DNA of 64,000 nt from Rhizophagus irregularis (taxonomy: Eukaryota > Glomeromycota > Glomeromycetes > Glomerales > Glomeraceae), in assembly GCF_026210795.1 (NCBI RefSeq), contig NC_089429.1:6605001-6669000 (forward strand), given 5' to 3'. Positions 24,118 to 35,930 of the stretch are shown piece after piece. Under the pieces are notes generated by a model. The model searched no databases and had not been told where the DNA came from. It saw only the letters and a list, made by a program, of their open reading frames with translations. Made by a program: the position numbers and the translations under genes. The first letter of the stretch is position 1. The number at the start of each line of letters is the position of its first letter.

Positions 24118-24353
24118 TACACGGGGTGTTTGTACACGGGTCATATAAATATAATTTTTAATAGACTAATTTTTTGTTTTTTAATTTGAAATTGAATGCT
24201 ACCGACATTATACTCTTTTACTTTTTATTCTTATTATATTACAGATAAATATATGTATTTTCACCTGCTCTGCAAGTTTACTTAAGGCATTAAAGAAGGT
24301 TTTGAATGCCGTTTTAATCTACTAATATGACCCGTGTTTAAACACGCCGTGTA
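24118..24353. mobile_element. 236 bp MITE with TACACGG ends
   Basis: The left end (TACACGGGGTGTTTGTACAC, continuing GGGTCATAT) and the inverted right end (TACACGGCGTGTTTAAACAC, continuing GGGTCATAT) match over about 29 bases. No coding frame; no clean target duplication. Confidence 0.65.
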
Positions 24354-24952
24354 CAAATAGAAATTGCCTAATTTATAAAGTAAAAATTATTAATATAAAT
24401 TGATCATTGGCTTTTTCATGACAATTACTTTTTTTAGAAAATAAATATCAATTAGCATCAAAATAATAAGAGAAATAAATTGCCCGACTAAATCATATGC
24501 GTGATTAATAAAAAAATTTTTTTCCTCCATATCCTCCATATACAAAGTTTTTAAAATAATTTTTTTGTAAATCAGATCAGATCATTTTATTTCGCATTAA
24601 ATATTTCATCTTAATAAGCCACATATAATCATGTAACAAGTCTATGTAGTGCGATCAGAAAAGTTTCCACACATATTACTAATTATTCTATTTAGAAAAG
24701 ATATATATACACCTTCAAAATCCTTACTTTCTCAATTTTTTTCTTTATTGAATTTTTTTTCAACTTATCATTTATCTCCCCACCTTGTTTAATTAAAAAT
24801 GTGTTAATTATACAGAAAAATAAAACTTGTGTTAACTTACTTCTAATCTTTATAAGGTTAACTTAATCTAATTATAAATAAATATACCTTGCTTTGGTGG
24901 TTCAAACGACTTCTTTAATAGACTGGTATCAGCAGTTATAATTTATTTCTTA
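24354..24952. other. spacer upstream of the coiled-coil gene
   Basis: AT-rich; nothing specific seen. Probably contains the promoter of the gene starting at 24953. Confidence 0.4.
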
Positions 24953-26224
24953 ATGGAAATAAGTAAGTGATTTTGAAGTTTTTATAAACACCATTCATAT
25001 CATTTATGTCATGTAATGTCATCTATGAGTTTCTATAATAAAAGGTCTACCAATTCTGGAAGAGGAATCAGTATTTTCCTTCATTAAAAGTTATAAGAAC
25101 TCTTATCATTCATTCATTCACTTGCATCATTTGTTTGATCATTTGTTTGTTTGTGTCATTTCATTCATTGCATCATTTTATTCACATTTCTAACACTTAC
25201 ATTTTTTTTATTTTGTGTGTATATAGGCAAGAAATTAAGACTTAGTTGCTATCCCTCTGATCATTCAGTTTTTGTTGTTGGTGATCTTGAATCAGTAAAT
25301 AAAGATAAATTCAAAGAGATATTCAATTCAATTGTACAAAATCAAATATGATGCCATGTTCTTAAAAAATTAGATAATAAGTGAGTATAATTGTTTTTTT
25401 TAAATTGATTGTAGAATTTTTATAATTTTATTAATATTATTATTATTACAGATTTGGGCTTATTCACTTTAAATCTAAAGACATTGCAAAAGATTTTTAT
25501 TCACGTGTACAAGAAAAAACTTTCAATATTCATGATAAAGAACTAGGAAATGTTGAAGTATATTTTCTACCTTCAATCATAAAAAATTGTAAACGAAAAT
25601 ATAATGATGATGAGGATAATCAAGTACATTATAACTTTAATTTTAATAAACAAGAAAACCAACTGAAGGCGGATATCATTGAAAAAAGTCAACAAATAAA
25701 TAATTTGAGAGAAAATATTGCAGAAAAGGATCGCAAAATAAACAATTTTGATGGAGGAAATAAAAAATTTAAAAGAAGAAATTACAGTAAGAAAACAGCA
25801 AATAAAGGATTTAGAAAAAAGTTATTTAACTCAAGATCAATTTCAAGAGTTGGTCAACATAGCATTTTCACCAAATACCTATTCTAACTTTATTAATTTG
25901 AAAACCAAGATTAAATTGCTTAAATTAAAGGAATTTTTACCTTATTATGAAAAAGAGAAGGAAAATTTTATGAAGTTAGTGTCCAAGGCAAAAGAACATG
26001 TAGGCAAAGAATTAGAGAAGTTTTTGAATCTTCTACTTGCCCAAAATGAAAAGGTAGAAAAAAATCAAGATGATGTTTCTTTTAATAAAGGTCAATTAAG
26101 TGCTTACAGGATTATTTTACAAGAAAAGATACCATATAATGAACTGGAAATTCTTTTAAACAAACACAAAAATATTTTGAAATTAGAAAGCCAATTACAC
26201 CTCTTATGGGATTCCTTTATGTAG
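24953..26224 (+). pseudogene. coiled-coil protein with RRM-like N-terminus, two lesions
   Basis: Exons 24953-24962, 25227-25380 and 25452-26224 join with GT-AG introns. The first is only 10 bases (ATGGAAATAA) and its frame continues as MEISKKLRLSCYPSDHSVF. Residues about 12-75 have the pattern of a small alpha-beta fold (SVFVVGDL ... KFGLIHFKSKDIAKDFY), suggestive of an RRM-like domain but without its aromatic motifs. Residues about 110-290 are a long charged coiled coil (EKSQQINNLRENIAEKDRK, EEIKNLKEEITVRKQQ). Two lesions break it: a TGA right after IVQNQI in exon 2 (25349-25351), and an extra T in the run near 25748 that shifts the frame before MEEIKNL. The last 150 codons are open to the stop at 26224. 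The gene was probably about 330-340 residues; its role is unknown. A short upstream exon is an alternative to the 10-base one. Confidence 0.6.
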
Positions 26225-26654
26225 TTGTGCAACTTATAATTTTATTATAAATAATTAAAGCTCCTTAGAATTGTAGGTGAAAAATAGTTAATAACAAACA
26301 GTTATATTCATTGTAGCTCTTAAGTAATATTAATAATAAATCAATGTGGTATCTATAATATTTAGTAAATACACAGAATTTTTTTTTGTTCAGAAATTAA
26401 AATAAGTGTAATATTACAAATAAATATAGATAACATAGAAGCTTAGTTTATTCTGATGTAACTATATTTATTTCATAGGTAAATCAAGTAAACGTACTAT
26501 ACAAAAAAATGAATTTACATGATCAACTATCATGCGAAATAAAAATCTACAGTTTATTATATGCTAAACTAAATTCTAAAAGAGAATAAATCTATTTAAT
26601 AGTGTTTTGTAAATAGATGACGATTATAGCTTGATTCATGGATTCATGGACATA
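26225..26654. other. spacer
   Basis: Downstream region of the coiled-coil gene; AT-rich, no feature recognised. Confidence 0.4.
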
Positions 26655-26845
26655 TCCCCTCCCACAAAGATTACACCAAATTCTTTCTTTGGGATTGATT
26701 CATCAATTTCATTGATCAATCCTCCTATTTTTTCTTCTCCTTCTTCAATAATATTATTTATATCCATCCTTATGGAATCAAGGTCTCTTTCAATAACTTC
26801 ATTTGTTATAGCCTTTTGAGCTTTAGTAATAATAATTTATGTGAT
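26655..26845 (-). pseudogene. coding-like helical fragment, family unknown
   Basis: The minus strand is open for about 60 codons and reads charged helical sequence (AITNEVIERDLDSIRMDIN, KIGGLINEIDESIPKKEF) ending at a stop after SMNP. The upstream side may be an exon boundary (ACTAAAG before CTCAAAAGG). No start codon fits and no family is recognised. The overlapping plus-strand frame is its shadow. Confidence 0.35.
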
Positions 26846-27225
26846 CTCGAAATTAACACTAACACCTATTTTATTACAGGTTTTAGTTGATAAATTGACG
26901 TCTCCTGAAAATATGAAATTTTTGTCTAAAGAATATTACCTTTATTTCCTTTACTTCAATTTCATCCTTTTTTACTTAAAATTTGAAGATGTGTGTTTTT
27001 GGCAGCACCGGAAATATATGAATGGCTGAAATTCTTTTAGTGTGAAATTCATAAGCAACATGCTCTGAATATGAACGTTTTGAGCAAAATTCATCTATTG
27101 AATAAATTTATTCACATTTTTCTGACTAAATAATAAATTTCGTTTCTACATCAATTATCTCCACTTTATGTAAAAAAAAATTATTTTAAAATGCGAAGTA
27201 ATACAAGTCATGACCCAAAATAAAA

Positions 27226-27424
27226 CCCTGTAAAAAATCTGATCCGTGTTTAATCTTTCCATGTTTTTTCCGTGAATGTATCATTTTCATGGAATTAATA
27301 GCCTTAAATCATGGAAATTTTCATCTCGCTAACGTGGATATCCGTGAATGTATCATTTTCACGGAATTTTTACGGAAGTCACGGAGAAATAATGGAAATA
27401 TTCGGATAAAAATTTTTTATAGGG
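27226..27424. mobile_element. 199 bp MITE with CCCTATAAAAAATTT ends
   Basis: The left end is CCCTGTAAAAAATCTGATCC and the inverted right end is CCCTATAAAAAATTTTTATC. Inside, TCCGTGAATGTATCATTTTC occurs twice. It belongs to the family at 18117 and 40361. The overlapping 76-codon frame is not a gene. Confidence 0.6.
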
Positions 27425-28694
27425 AAAGAAAAATAAAAAAAAATGAAGTTTTAATTATGATATCAAGTATAATTAATTACCTTTATTATAATATCATAAA
27501 TTTTTTAAAAAAAAACTAATAAAATAAACTACAATTAAATTTACAAAAATTGTTCCTTCAACTTCAATTTCTCTAACATATAATGTAATTTTTCAATATT
27601 AACTAAAGCAATTTGTGCATAAGTGAGCTGAAATAAATTGGTAATAATATAAAAACATGCATATTTGTGTAATTATGTAAATAATAAAAGAAATTGTAAC
27701 ATGTATCAGTATCAGTTTTACTTACAATCTGACTTTATGATAGAGCTAGTAATTTTATTTGATAGTTAAAAAGCAAGATTTTTTTAATTATAAATTAGTA
27801 TATTTTGATTTAGCTACATTTATATAAATTCCTCCTAAAATTAAAGTATTGAAAAGATAGTTAAATTAATATTTTAGATGGTGAGTCTGATAGCTCTTAT
27901 GATGAGAATAATAGTTATTCTGACGATGATGAGCGTTGTGACTTGTGACCCTATCAAATGTTAAAGTGTGGCAACTTTGGTCATTTAAATGTAGAAAATA
28001 TTATTAATAAAACATAAATACAAATTAAATTTAATTACAACCACCAAAATTTTATTGTCTACCTGCCATGTGCTGCATTGTAAACAAAATAATGATCATC
28101 TGATCATACAATATAGCAACTTGTATCTTTTATTTATTGTACATATGATGTAAAAACTACAAAGTACAAATGACGTTAAGGTTAAGCTTTCGTAGGCTAG
28201 AATTATTTATTGCTCTAGGATATAGAATCGATTTTACTTATCTATCTCTTATAAATTAGTAGTAAGCTGGCGCCTTCTGTTGGCGTTGTTCTACGTGCTA
28301 TTTTGCTAATTTCTTTTCATTATCTATGCATCTCAATCAGTTATTTGACATCATATAATAAATGTCTAAAACAAGGATTAGACAGAAGATTCCAAAAAAT
28401 CAATTAAATTTCACAATTAATATATTCCTCTACGTAAATTAATCAAGAATTAAGAGTACAAATTATTCATCAAATTAGTGAAAACCTCTAACTATTTTAC
28501 CTTTCTTTTCTTAGATTCGATATCCAAGATCCTATGCAAGTCGCAATGTGATACAAAATGTCTATAGTTCTGATTGGCACAACAATAATCTTAATTAAAA
28601 CTTTTTCACATGATATTTATAAAGTAACCACAACCAAAAATAGTAACCATGTGATTTTTTTGTTTGTAATACAGTATTGAACGTAAAACTCAAA

Positions 28695-28725
<31 letters not shown>

Positions 28726-28785
28726 AAAACTCTTAACTTTTCATTTTTTAAAATTAAACCTAAAATTTTCAATAATATTAACAAA
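27425..28785. other. spacer upstream of the F-box gene
   Basis: AT-rich. An A tract lies at about 28702-28720, and A/T-rich leader sequence runs to the start codon. No TATA-type element can be singled out. Confidence 0.45.
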
Positions 28786-30240
28786 ATGCCTCAACTTTTC
28801 GCTGATTGTCTTAACGAAGTTATTGAATATTTAAATGATGATAAATATAGTTTACATTCATGTTTATTAGTTAATCGCCTTTGGTGTCAAGTTACCGTGG
28901 GAATTTTATGGAGAGATTGTAATAATTATAGTATTTCAGATTATAGAACTTTAATTAATTGTCTTCCAGATGAGTCCAAAAAAATTTTAAAAGAAAATGG
29001 AATTATTATTTCTACCTCACATCAAATTTTCAATTATGCAATATTTTGTAAAGTTTTATCAATTAGTAAAGTTCATGAAAAAATTTTTCACCTTCTTGAA
29101 AATCAATATAATCTTTTAGTTGAAGATCTTATCAATTATACACACATAATAGTACAAGAAATATGTAAAATGTATATGAATCAAACCTCTTTAAAAGTTT
29201 TAGAATACGTTCAATATTCTGATAGTATAACTTATGATATTTATCCTAGTCCTAAAGGTTTCTTAAAAAATCTTACAAAATTAACTTTTAGTTCAAATAT
29301 TTCTCCTGAACTTCTTATTAATTTGACTCAAACATGTCACAATTTGTTCCTTTTAGATGTAATAATTATTTATCATATTCCAAAGGAATTAGTTGATTTA
29401 ATTACCATTCAGAAAAATTTAAAATGTTTTAGTATGATGATACATGATGGACTGAAAGATGAAATCGATTCAATTCCATTGTTAACGATGGAACTTCCTA
29501 AAACTTTAACTAGATTTGTTGTTGTTGGAGAGAATTATAATATTTCATTATCATTTCTAGTAAATTTTACAAATTTACAAGAACTTGAAATATCATTTGA
29601 TTTTAGTGAATGTATTGAGAGTTTTGAAAAATTACAAGATGCTATTTTCCCACAATTACAAATTTTAATAATTAAATATGCATGTCCAAGAATGGAGTTT
29701 TTAATAAAATTTTTAAAAAATAATGGAAAAAATTTAAAAAAAATTCACATAGATGTTGATGATTGTGAAAGTGAAATTAGTGAGGATAGTGAGAATAGTA
29801 TTAATTCCTTGAATTTAACAATTGCTAAATATTGTCCAAACATCAGAAAACTTTCTACTGGATTTAGTGATAAGGCATTGGAAATGTTAAAAATATTATT
29901 TAATAATTGTCAATATTTAGAAAGTATTAAAATTTGGTGCGGAGGTAGATTTTTGAACGAAAAGGAAGCATTGGAGGCAGTTTTAGAATATTCAAAAAAT
30001 ATTTTTGAAATAATTTTACAATATGAATTTGACGTAAAATTTGAATTACTTCCAAGTGAATTAGAGTCCTTTTTTATAGATTGGAAAAAACGTATACCAC
30101 AAAAACCACTTTCTTTTGTGATCTTTGATAGTGAATTTTGTAAAAATGGATTAGATAAAAATGTTGAAAATATGAAAATCATTGAAAAATATATCAAATT
30201 AGGTGTTGTTAAGAATTTTGAAATTGATGATTACTCATGA
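28786..30240 (+). CDS. F-box/LRR-like protein (484 aa), intact
   Basis: A single open frame from ATG (context AACAAAATG) to TGA. Residues 3-45 form the F-box: LFADCLNEVIEYLNDDKY followed by LLVNRLWCQVTVGILWRD, with the conserved Leu, Trp-Cys and Ile-Leu-Trp positions. From about residue 150 the protein is leucine-rich in irregular repeats (LKNLTKLTFSSN, FTNLQELEISFDF, FPQLQILIIKYA, CPNIRKLSTGF, CQYLESIKIW). F-box proteins bind Skp1 and bring substrates held by the C-terminal repeats to an SCF ubiquitin ligase; the substrate here is unknown. No intron, membrane segment or signal peptide. It is similar in build to the gene at 33816-35303 on the other strand, so the two probably face each other across a 3.6 kb spacer. 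Its length is normal for this expanded family. Confidence 0.92.
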   Translation: MPQLFADCLNEVIEYLNDDKYSLHSCLLVNRLWCQVTVGILWRDCNNYSISDYRTLINCLPDESKKILKENGIIISTSHQIFNYAIFCKVLSISKVHEKIFHLLENQYNLLVEDLINYTHIIVQEICKMYMNQTSLKVLEYVQYSDSITYDIYPSPKGFLKNLTKLTFSSNISPELLINLTQTCHNLFLLDVIIIYHIPKELVDLITIQKNLKCFSMMIHDGLKDEIDSIPLLTMELPKTLTRFVVVGENYNISLSFLVNFTNLQELEISFDFSECIESFEKLQDAIFPQLQILIIKYACPRMEFLIKFLKNNGKNLKKIHIDVDDCESEISEDSENSINSLNLTIAKYCPNIRKLSTGFSDKALEMLKILFNNCQYLESIKIWCGGRFLNEKEALEAVLEYSKNIFEIILQYEFDVKFELLPSELESFFIDWKKRIPQKPLSFVIFDSEFCKNGLDKNVENMKIIEKYIKLGVVKNFEIDDYS

Positions 30241-33051
30241 ATTATGTAATTATTAACTTATTCAAGACGGAAGTTGCCGCCGTACTACCAATTATTGACT
30301 TAGACTTGTATTTTTTTTTTTGTAAATCGAAAGAAACATTCTTCTTTATTATTATATATTTTAAATCTTATCTATATATATTTTTGAGTAATACTATATA
30401 AGAACATTTTTAAATATAAAAAAAAATTTAAAAAAATACAAAAAAAAATATAAAGGATTTATATTTTTATATGTGCATAAAAAAGATATTTCTTTTTTTT
30501 TCGTGTGTCTAATGGATCAAACGTTGTTTTCTTGTATTTTATATCTCAATACGTGTAAATCAGCGATTCTTTAGCATATCCGTGTTTAGAAGTTGGAACG
30601 CTACCATTTGAAGTAATCTCACTTTGATCTATAATGAACGTAGGTTAAAAAAGAAATATAATAAATATATTTATTGTTTGTTAATACAATAATAAATTAT
30701 AATTCCCACATTAAAAACTCGTTGAATAATTTTTAACTACTTTTGGACTTCTTGTGATCTTGTCACGCCACTACGCCACTTATGGTTTTGTAAGTAAAGA
30801 AGAGGGATATCACAGAAGTAAGCGTCATAAGTTTACCGCGAATAACCAACATAAATCACCGCGTATGTAATATGCAAATCATTTTCATATTAAAAAAAAT
30901 TCGTGTAACCATATTTGAGTCACTTCATTTTATGATAAACCGTCAATTTTAATATGTAACTCCCATACAAATTAACTTTACTAGTCTCTGAAGTTAATTT
31001 TCCATTTTTTGAAATTTTTTTTTTCTCTTCGCATATACGTTAAAAAATGAACTTTTTTTGAGATCCTTTTAAAAGTTTGGATAAATATATAGTTTTAATA
31101 GCAAAAATATATGTAATTTTGCAAGAGAAAAAAGATTTTCTAAGGGTTTAATGGTAGTTATTCAGGTAGTTTTTGTATAAACACAAAAAAATTGATTTTT
31201 TAATAAAAAAAGAATTTTTACTTCAATAAATTTTAATGAGAATCCTTTAACTAATAATAAATATTTTATTTTTAGGTGTAACTTTTCAAAAGAAACAGCT
31301 TTTATTAAGTTAATAAGGTCGGTCACCCAATAAGATTTTTGTTTATTATTGAATTTATCAAATTTTCTCTATTTTTTAATATGAAATAATGATAAAATTT
31401 TATTTATTATAGGAAAAAAAGAAGGGAAGAGTATTATTACTGTATTATTAGATTTATTTTTGAATAATATATTTGTTTTAAATTAAAAAAAACTACAAAA
31501 TTTTCGTTATTTCTAGTAAATCCACTTTTGTCCAATCATGTTTTAATATTAGATTCCTATTTATTCCATCACGAAATTTTTTTATTTTAATATTCAAATT
31601 GTTTTTAAATTAGAAAATAGTTTGTTTTGTAATTAAAATCATTGAAATAATAAAGAATTTATAATACTATTATACAATATAATGAAAAAAAGGAAATTTT
31701 TCTTTATAGATTCTGGGTTTATTTGAAAATTTATTTGAGTTAATATTTTTTTAAGCTTTTTTTTTGTTATAAAATTATATAAAATACTTTCTGTCTTAAT
31801 TTGGAGTTTTAAATTATTTGCTATATTTGACAAATTTCAAGTTTTTCTCATTATTCCTTATTTTTAGCAAACAAAATGTACCAACTTCTAGTTAAGATCC
31901 ACCTTAAAAAACAAAAAGTATATGAAGAAATTTTTCAACATACTCTTAGATGTTGACAAAAAGTATTATTTTTTATATTTAGTTTGAAAGTTATTTTATA
32001 TAAATGTGATGTTACATTTGAACTGCATTTTTCAATTTTTATCAAATTTAGGCCGGCATTATAAAATTGGCCAGAATTAAGCAAAATTTGGCCAGAATTA
32101 TGGATTCGAAAATCTCCAATAAAATTTATTTTAGCCGATTTTGATCTACATACATAAACTATATAATTAATAACTATACGGCACCATAATTTTTAATATG
32201 GCTATCATAATAAGAAAAATTTGCCCTTAAATTTTATTGCATGCGCAGTGATTGTTATTTTCTACATACTTATCGTTCTATGTGTTGAATTAGTATTATT
32301 TCTATTTAACCTGTAATCACTCATAATGTAATGTGGAATTTATAATATACTTTTAACTTGTGTTCCTTATTATCAATAATATATTAACAATACAGCATAA
32401 TTCCATCATCCCATTATAAATGATACATCATCATACCAGGGCGTTAAGCGTTTTGCGTTCTGAAACTGATTATCATCCAGTGTTTATTTGTATTTTTACA
32501 GGGATTAAACACCAGAGTTGAATATGGGTTAAATATGGCCTTTGTAACATTATTAAGATGAATTATTTTTATACTATCACGATAATATAAAGTAGTTGCG
32601 AAGGTCAATTAATTTTGCCCGAATTTAGTTGGTTATTTCAAATAATAATAAGCACACAATAATAAATATGATAAAGCGAAATTAATCTTTTAAACATTAG
32701 GAACCTTGACATTTGTTAAATAGCCTAATAATGCCTCAAAAATAATTATAATTTACAGCTCATACTACACGAGAGTATACAAAGTATATTTGATATCTTT
32801 GATGTTACAGTTATTAATAATAATTATGATCAATCAAAATCAAATACTAAAATGTCCAAATGACAAAATGAATTGGGAAGTGAGAATAACACATTACTAG
32901 TTATCCAAGCAAGTGAATAAATAAAACAGTTTAATTTACATTAATCACTTAACATAAATAATAAACTCAATGGGACAGAATGATCATAGATAAAAAATAG
33001 TACTCTTCAAATTAATGAAATTCTCAAAGTTCTATGAATTAGGCAAATAGG
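30241..33051. other. AT-rich intergenic region between two F-box genes
   Basis: About 2.8 kb with no supported gene. T and A homopolymer runs are frequent. GGCCAGAATTA occurs twice near 32070-32100 and resembles the tandem repeat at 9040-9210. A short minus frame at 31639-31833 is low-complexity. Confidence 0.5.
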
Positions 33052-33321
33052 CAGGGATGGCAATAGTCACGGTTATTAACCGATCCCTGACCGACTGTTT
33101 GACCGACCGGTATGACTGACCGTTTAACCGCCGGTCATTTTAATCAAAATGATTAAAAAAAATTATCTTATTAGTACAATGCATTTAAAATTTAAATTTT
33201 TTTTTAAAAAAGTACTCAATAGATATTCATTTTCTAGCAAAATAATCAGTTAAACGGTCGGTTAAGCGGTCGGTCAGACAACGGTCGGTCAAATGACCAT
33301 GACCGACCGTTGCCATCCCTA
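33052..33321. mobile_element. GACCG-rich hAT-type MITE, deleted copy (270 bp)
   Basis: Ends CAGGGATGGCAATAGTC and, inverted, TAGGGATGGCAACGGTC. It has the GACCGACC arms of the 18260 element but a much reduced centre. The flanks share only GCAAAT, so the target duplication has decayed or the end was altered. Confidence 0.7.
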
Positions 33322-33815
33322 GTTGCAAATCTGATAAAAAGCTCTTCATCACTATATCACTATATCGCAATATCATTATATTTCTTGATAATTGTGTTTT
33401 AAAAGTCTCCTTATCATCAGGTGCGTTAATAATATCTCACTATGATGTTTTATTTTATGATTTACAAGGATTTATTAAATACTGTATATTAAAAAAATAT
33501 TATTCGAATGAATAAAATATTCAATAATATATTTATGTGAATAGTATTTTTATTTTTAAATGATGTTAATCTTGCATAAATTATAAAAGATTGTAATATC
33601 ATTATTATTTCTTCTTTATGTTTCTATTATTATTTCTATGACTTTGAAAATTTATCATAAATAGAAATATATATCCGACCCTATCCTGATTATTGTAATC
33701 TATTTGAATTTTTATTCGAATTGATTTCAATAAGTGGCTGTTTTATTTTAGATACATATATTTAAAGAGAAATATATCTAAATGTGTTAAAATTTCTTAA
33801 ATCTCTTGCATAATT
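33322..33815. other. spacer downstream of the minus-strand F-box gene
   Basis: AT-rich 3' flank; no feature recognised. Confidence 0.4.
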
Positions 33816-35303
33816 TTAATGAAATAAATAATCCAATTCGCCAGGTGCAACAAGATCAATTCCTTGACTCTTTAATATGTCAACAATTTCTATTTCTTCA
33901 TTCATCAAATTGTATCCAAACTTCTTAATTCCAAATGCTTTTAAAGAATTATGGGCTTTCTGAAATTTATTTACATATAATAAATAATCTTTACTTGAAG
34001 TACTATTATCTAAGGTAATAATCCATTTTTTCAAATTAGCTTTACAATTATTAATAAAATATATAAATCCTGGTAAATCAACATTAAAATCAAGATATAA
34101 ACATTCAACAAATATTAAATAATCGGCCAATTTTCTAACTAATGAACTCGTATCAAATCTAAAATTGATTTCAATGTTTAAGACTCTTACTGATGAAAAT
34201 TTACAGATAAATGGAATTATTGAATCGGTAAATTTTGTTGATTGAAACTGTATACATAAAAAACTAATATTTGGGCAAGTTTCTTTTACTGCTTTGACCG
34301 CTCTTGGAGAAACATCACTCAAAGATAATTTTAATAATGACTCACTGCAAAAACAATTAATAATTACTTCAACCAAGTTTTCCGAATCACAACGCCATAG
34401 CTTAAATTCTTTAAGATATAATTTATCCTTAAAAAGATCTTTACAATGATCAAACCCTTCACAATATAAAAACTCAAGGTGTTCTAAACATTTTAATTTT
34501 GATATTAATGATAAATCAAAATGTTGAAAATCTACATTATCAAGTACTAATACTTTTAAGGTTTCTTTTCGAAATTCTAAACCCAAATTGGGAACTTTTT
34601 CAATACATTCAAGATAAATTGTTATTTTTTTTAAAGGTTGTAACTTGATAATATCCAAATATTGTCTTAAAAATACATTATCAAAAGAATTGATACATAG
34701 TTCTAAATTAACAATATAATTACAATATTTGGACACCATATTTAAAAATTCAGCAATATTCTGAAGTTTTTCATCATTGTCGGTTACTAAATCCACTATA
34801 GTTAAAGATCTTAAATATTTGAATCCATAATTTGTAAAAGAGGGAATTTTGGGAAAATTTTCCTGGGCTACATCTACCTCGAATTCTTGTAAGGTAGAAC
34901 TTTTCCTAATAATCATGTGGTATATAATATCTACAACTTTTTGAACTGTGTAATCTATATTACGCATATTATTTGATTCAAGAAAAGTTTTGACGTGTTT
35001 TACCAAATGATTATGATTAACTTTTTGTATGAATTTCCCATATTCAAATAGAGTTCGGTTGGTATAAAGTCTTGTTGTGCAGGGAATTAATGAAAAAATA
35101 TCTTCTTCTTCAAGTAATAATGTATTTATTAATGAAAAACTAATAGTAGTTGAAAATTTCTTGATAAAGGGGTCCTTCCAAATTACGGGGATGGTAACTC
35201 TGCAATAATGTCTATTAACAAATAAACATTTATATAAAGAAGCTTTATCAAGGAAATAGAGTATGCTACTAGAACATTCAGTAGGCAATGTTGATAAAGA
35301 CAT
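33816..35303 (-). CDS. F-box/LRR-like protein (495 aa), intact
   Basis: A single uninterrupted frame. The F-box lies at residues 1-46 (MSLSTLPTECSSSILYFLDK, then LFVNRHYCRVTIPVIWKDPF). The rest is rich in leucine repeats, such as GFKYLRSLTIVDL, LKCLEHLEFLYCEGF, LYLKEFKLWRC and LLKLSLSDVSP, and ends LVAPGELDYLFH. As in the family generally, the N-terminal F-box should bind Skp1 and the repeats should select a ubiquitination substrate, which cannot be named. The start codon has the context TCATGTC, directly before SLSTLP, and no longer in-frame start is plausible. It is divergent from the 28786 gene outside the F-box, so the two are old paralogues rather than a recent duplication. Confidence 0.92.
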   Translation of the reverse strand: MSLSTLPTECSSSILYFLDKASLYKCLFVNRHYCRVTIPVIWKDPFIKKFSTTISFSLINTLLLEEEDIFSLIPCTTRLYTNRTLFEYGKFIQKVNHNHLVKHVKTFLESNNMRNIDYTVQKVVDIIYHMIIRKSSTLQEFEVDVAQENFPKIPSFTNYGFKYLRSLTIVDLVTDNDEKLQNIAEFLNMVSKYCNYIVNLELCINSFDNVFLRQYLDIIKLQPLKKITIYLECIEKVPNLGLEFRKETLKVLVLDNVDFQHFDLSLISKLKCLEHLEFLYCEGFDHCKDLFKDKLYLKEFKLWRCDSENLVEVIINCFCSESLLKLSLSDVSPRAVKAVKETCPNISFLCIQFQSTKFTDSIIPFICKFSSVRVLNIEINFRFDTSSLVRKLADYLIFVECLYLDFNVDLPGFIYFINNCKANLKKWIITLDNSTSSKDYLLYVNKFQKAHNSLKAFGIKKFGYNLMNEEIEIVDILKSQGIDLVAPGELDYLFH

Positions 35304-35930
35304 GATTTTTTAAAAAAGTGCGAAGAGATTTAATGGAAAGAATTTTTAAAAGAACTTTTTTTTAAAAAAAAAAATGGGAAGAGGAAGAATTAACGTTTTA
35401 TAGCGTCTAAGGTGGTACCAGATAAAAAATTTAAAAGTTAGACATTTTGTTGATCATGTCAACTTAATATAAACAGATGTTTGTTCTCCTTATACGAATA
35501 TTTGTTTGTCAAAAAGAATGTGCAGGGGACGACTTCTTTGATTTTTTGTTTACATTTAGTTACAAATAAAATTGTTTTTCCCGTTAAACGATAATTTAAA
35601 CATATAGAGTTTGGATTTGAATTTGTTTATTAAATTTGTTATCGGTTCATTCGACTGGATATTCAGTTTACCTTCATTTCATTCGAATTTGATACTTTCG
35701 ATCTATAATTCAAATCGAATGACATGGATTTAAATCCGAAGGTTGAATGCCAATTCCAGCCTTTGAACATTAAGTGAAAAGAAATATTTCTAAATATTCT
35801 CATAATGCTGTAAATGAAACAACGAGACATGTAATTAGAGAAGAATTTAAAGAATTTAATTGGCTGATTCGTTATAACAAGAGATATTTGATGTATATGT
35901 CACGTATAATGACTAGAATTTTCACTACAA
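35304..35930. other. spacer upstream of the minus-strand F-box gene
   Basis: A/T-rich; includes ATTCGA-rich sequence (TTCATTCGAATTTG near 35677). Nothing else supportable. Confidence 0.4.

Noticed and set aside
29910-30197. 95-codon minus-strand frame
   Set aside because: Shadow of the F-box gene on the plus strand.
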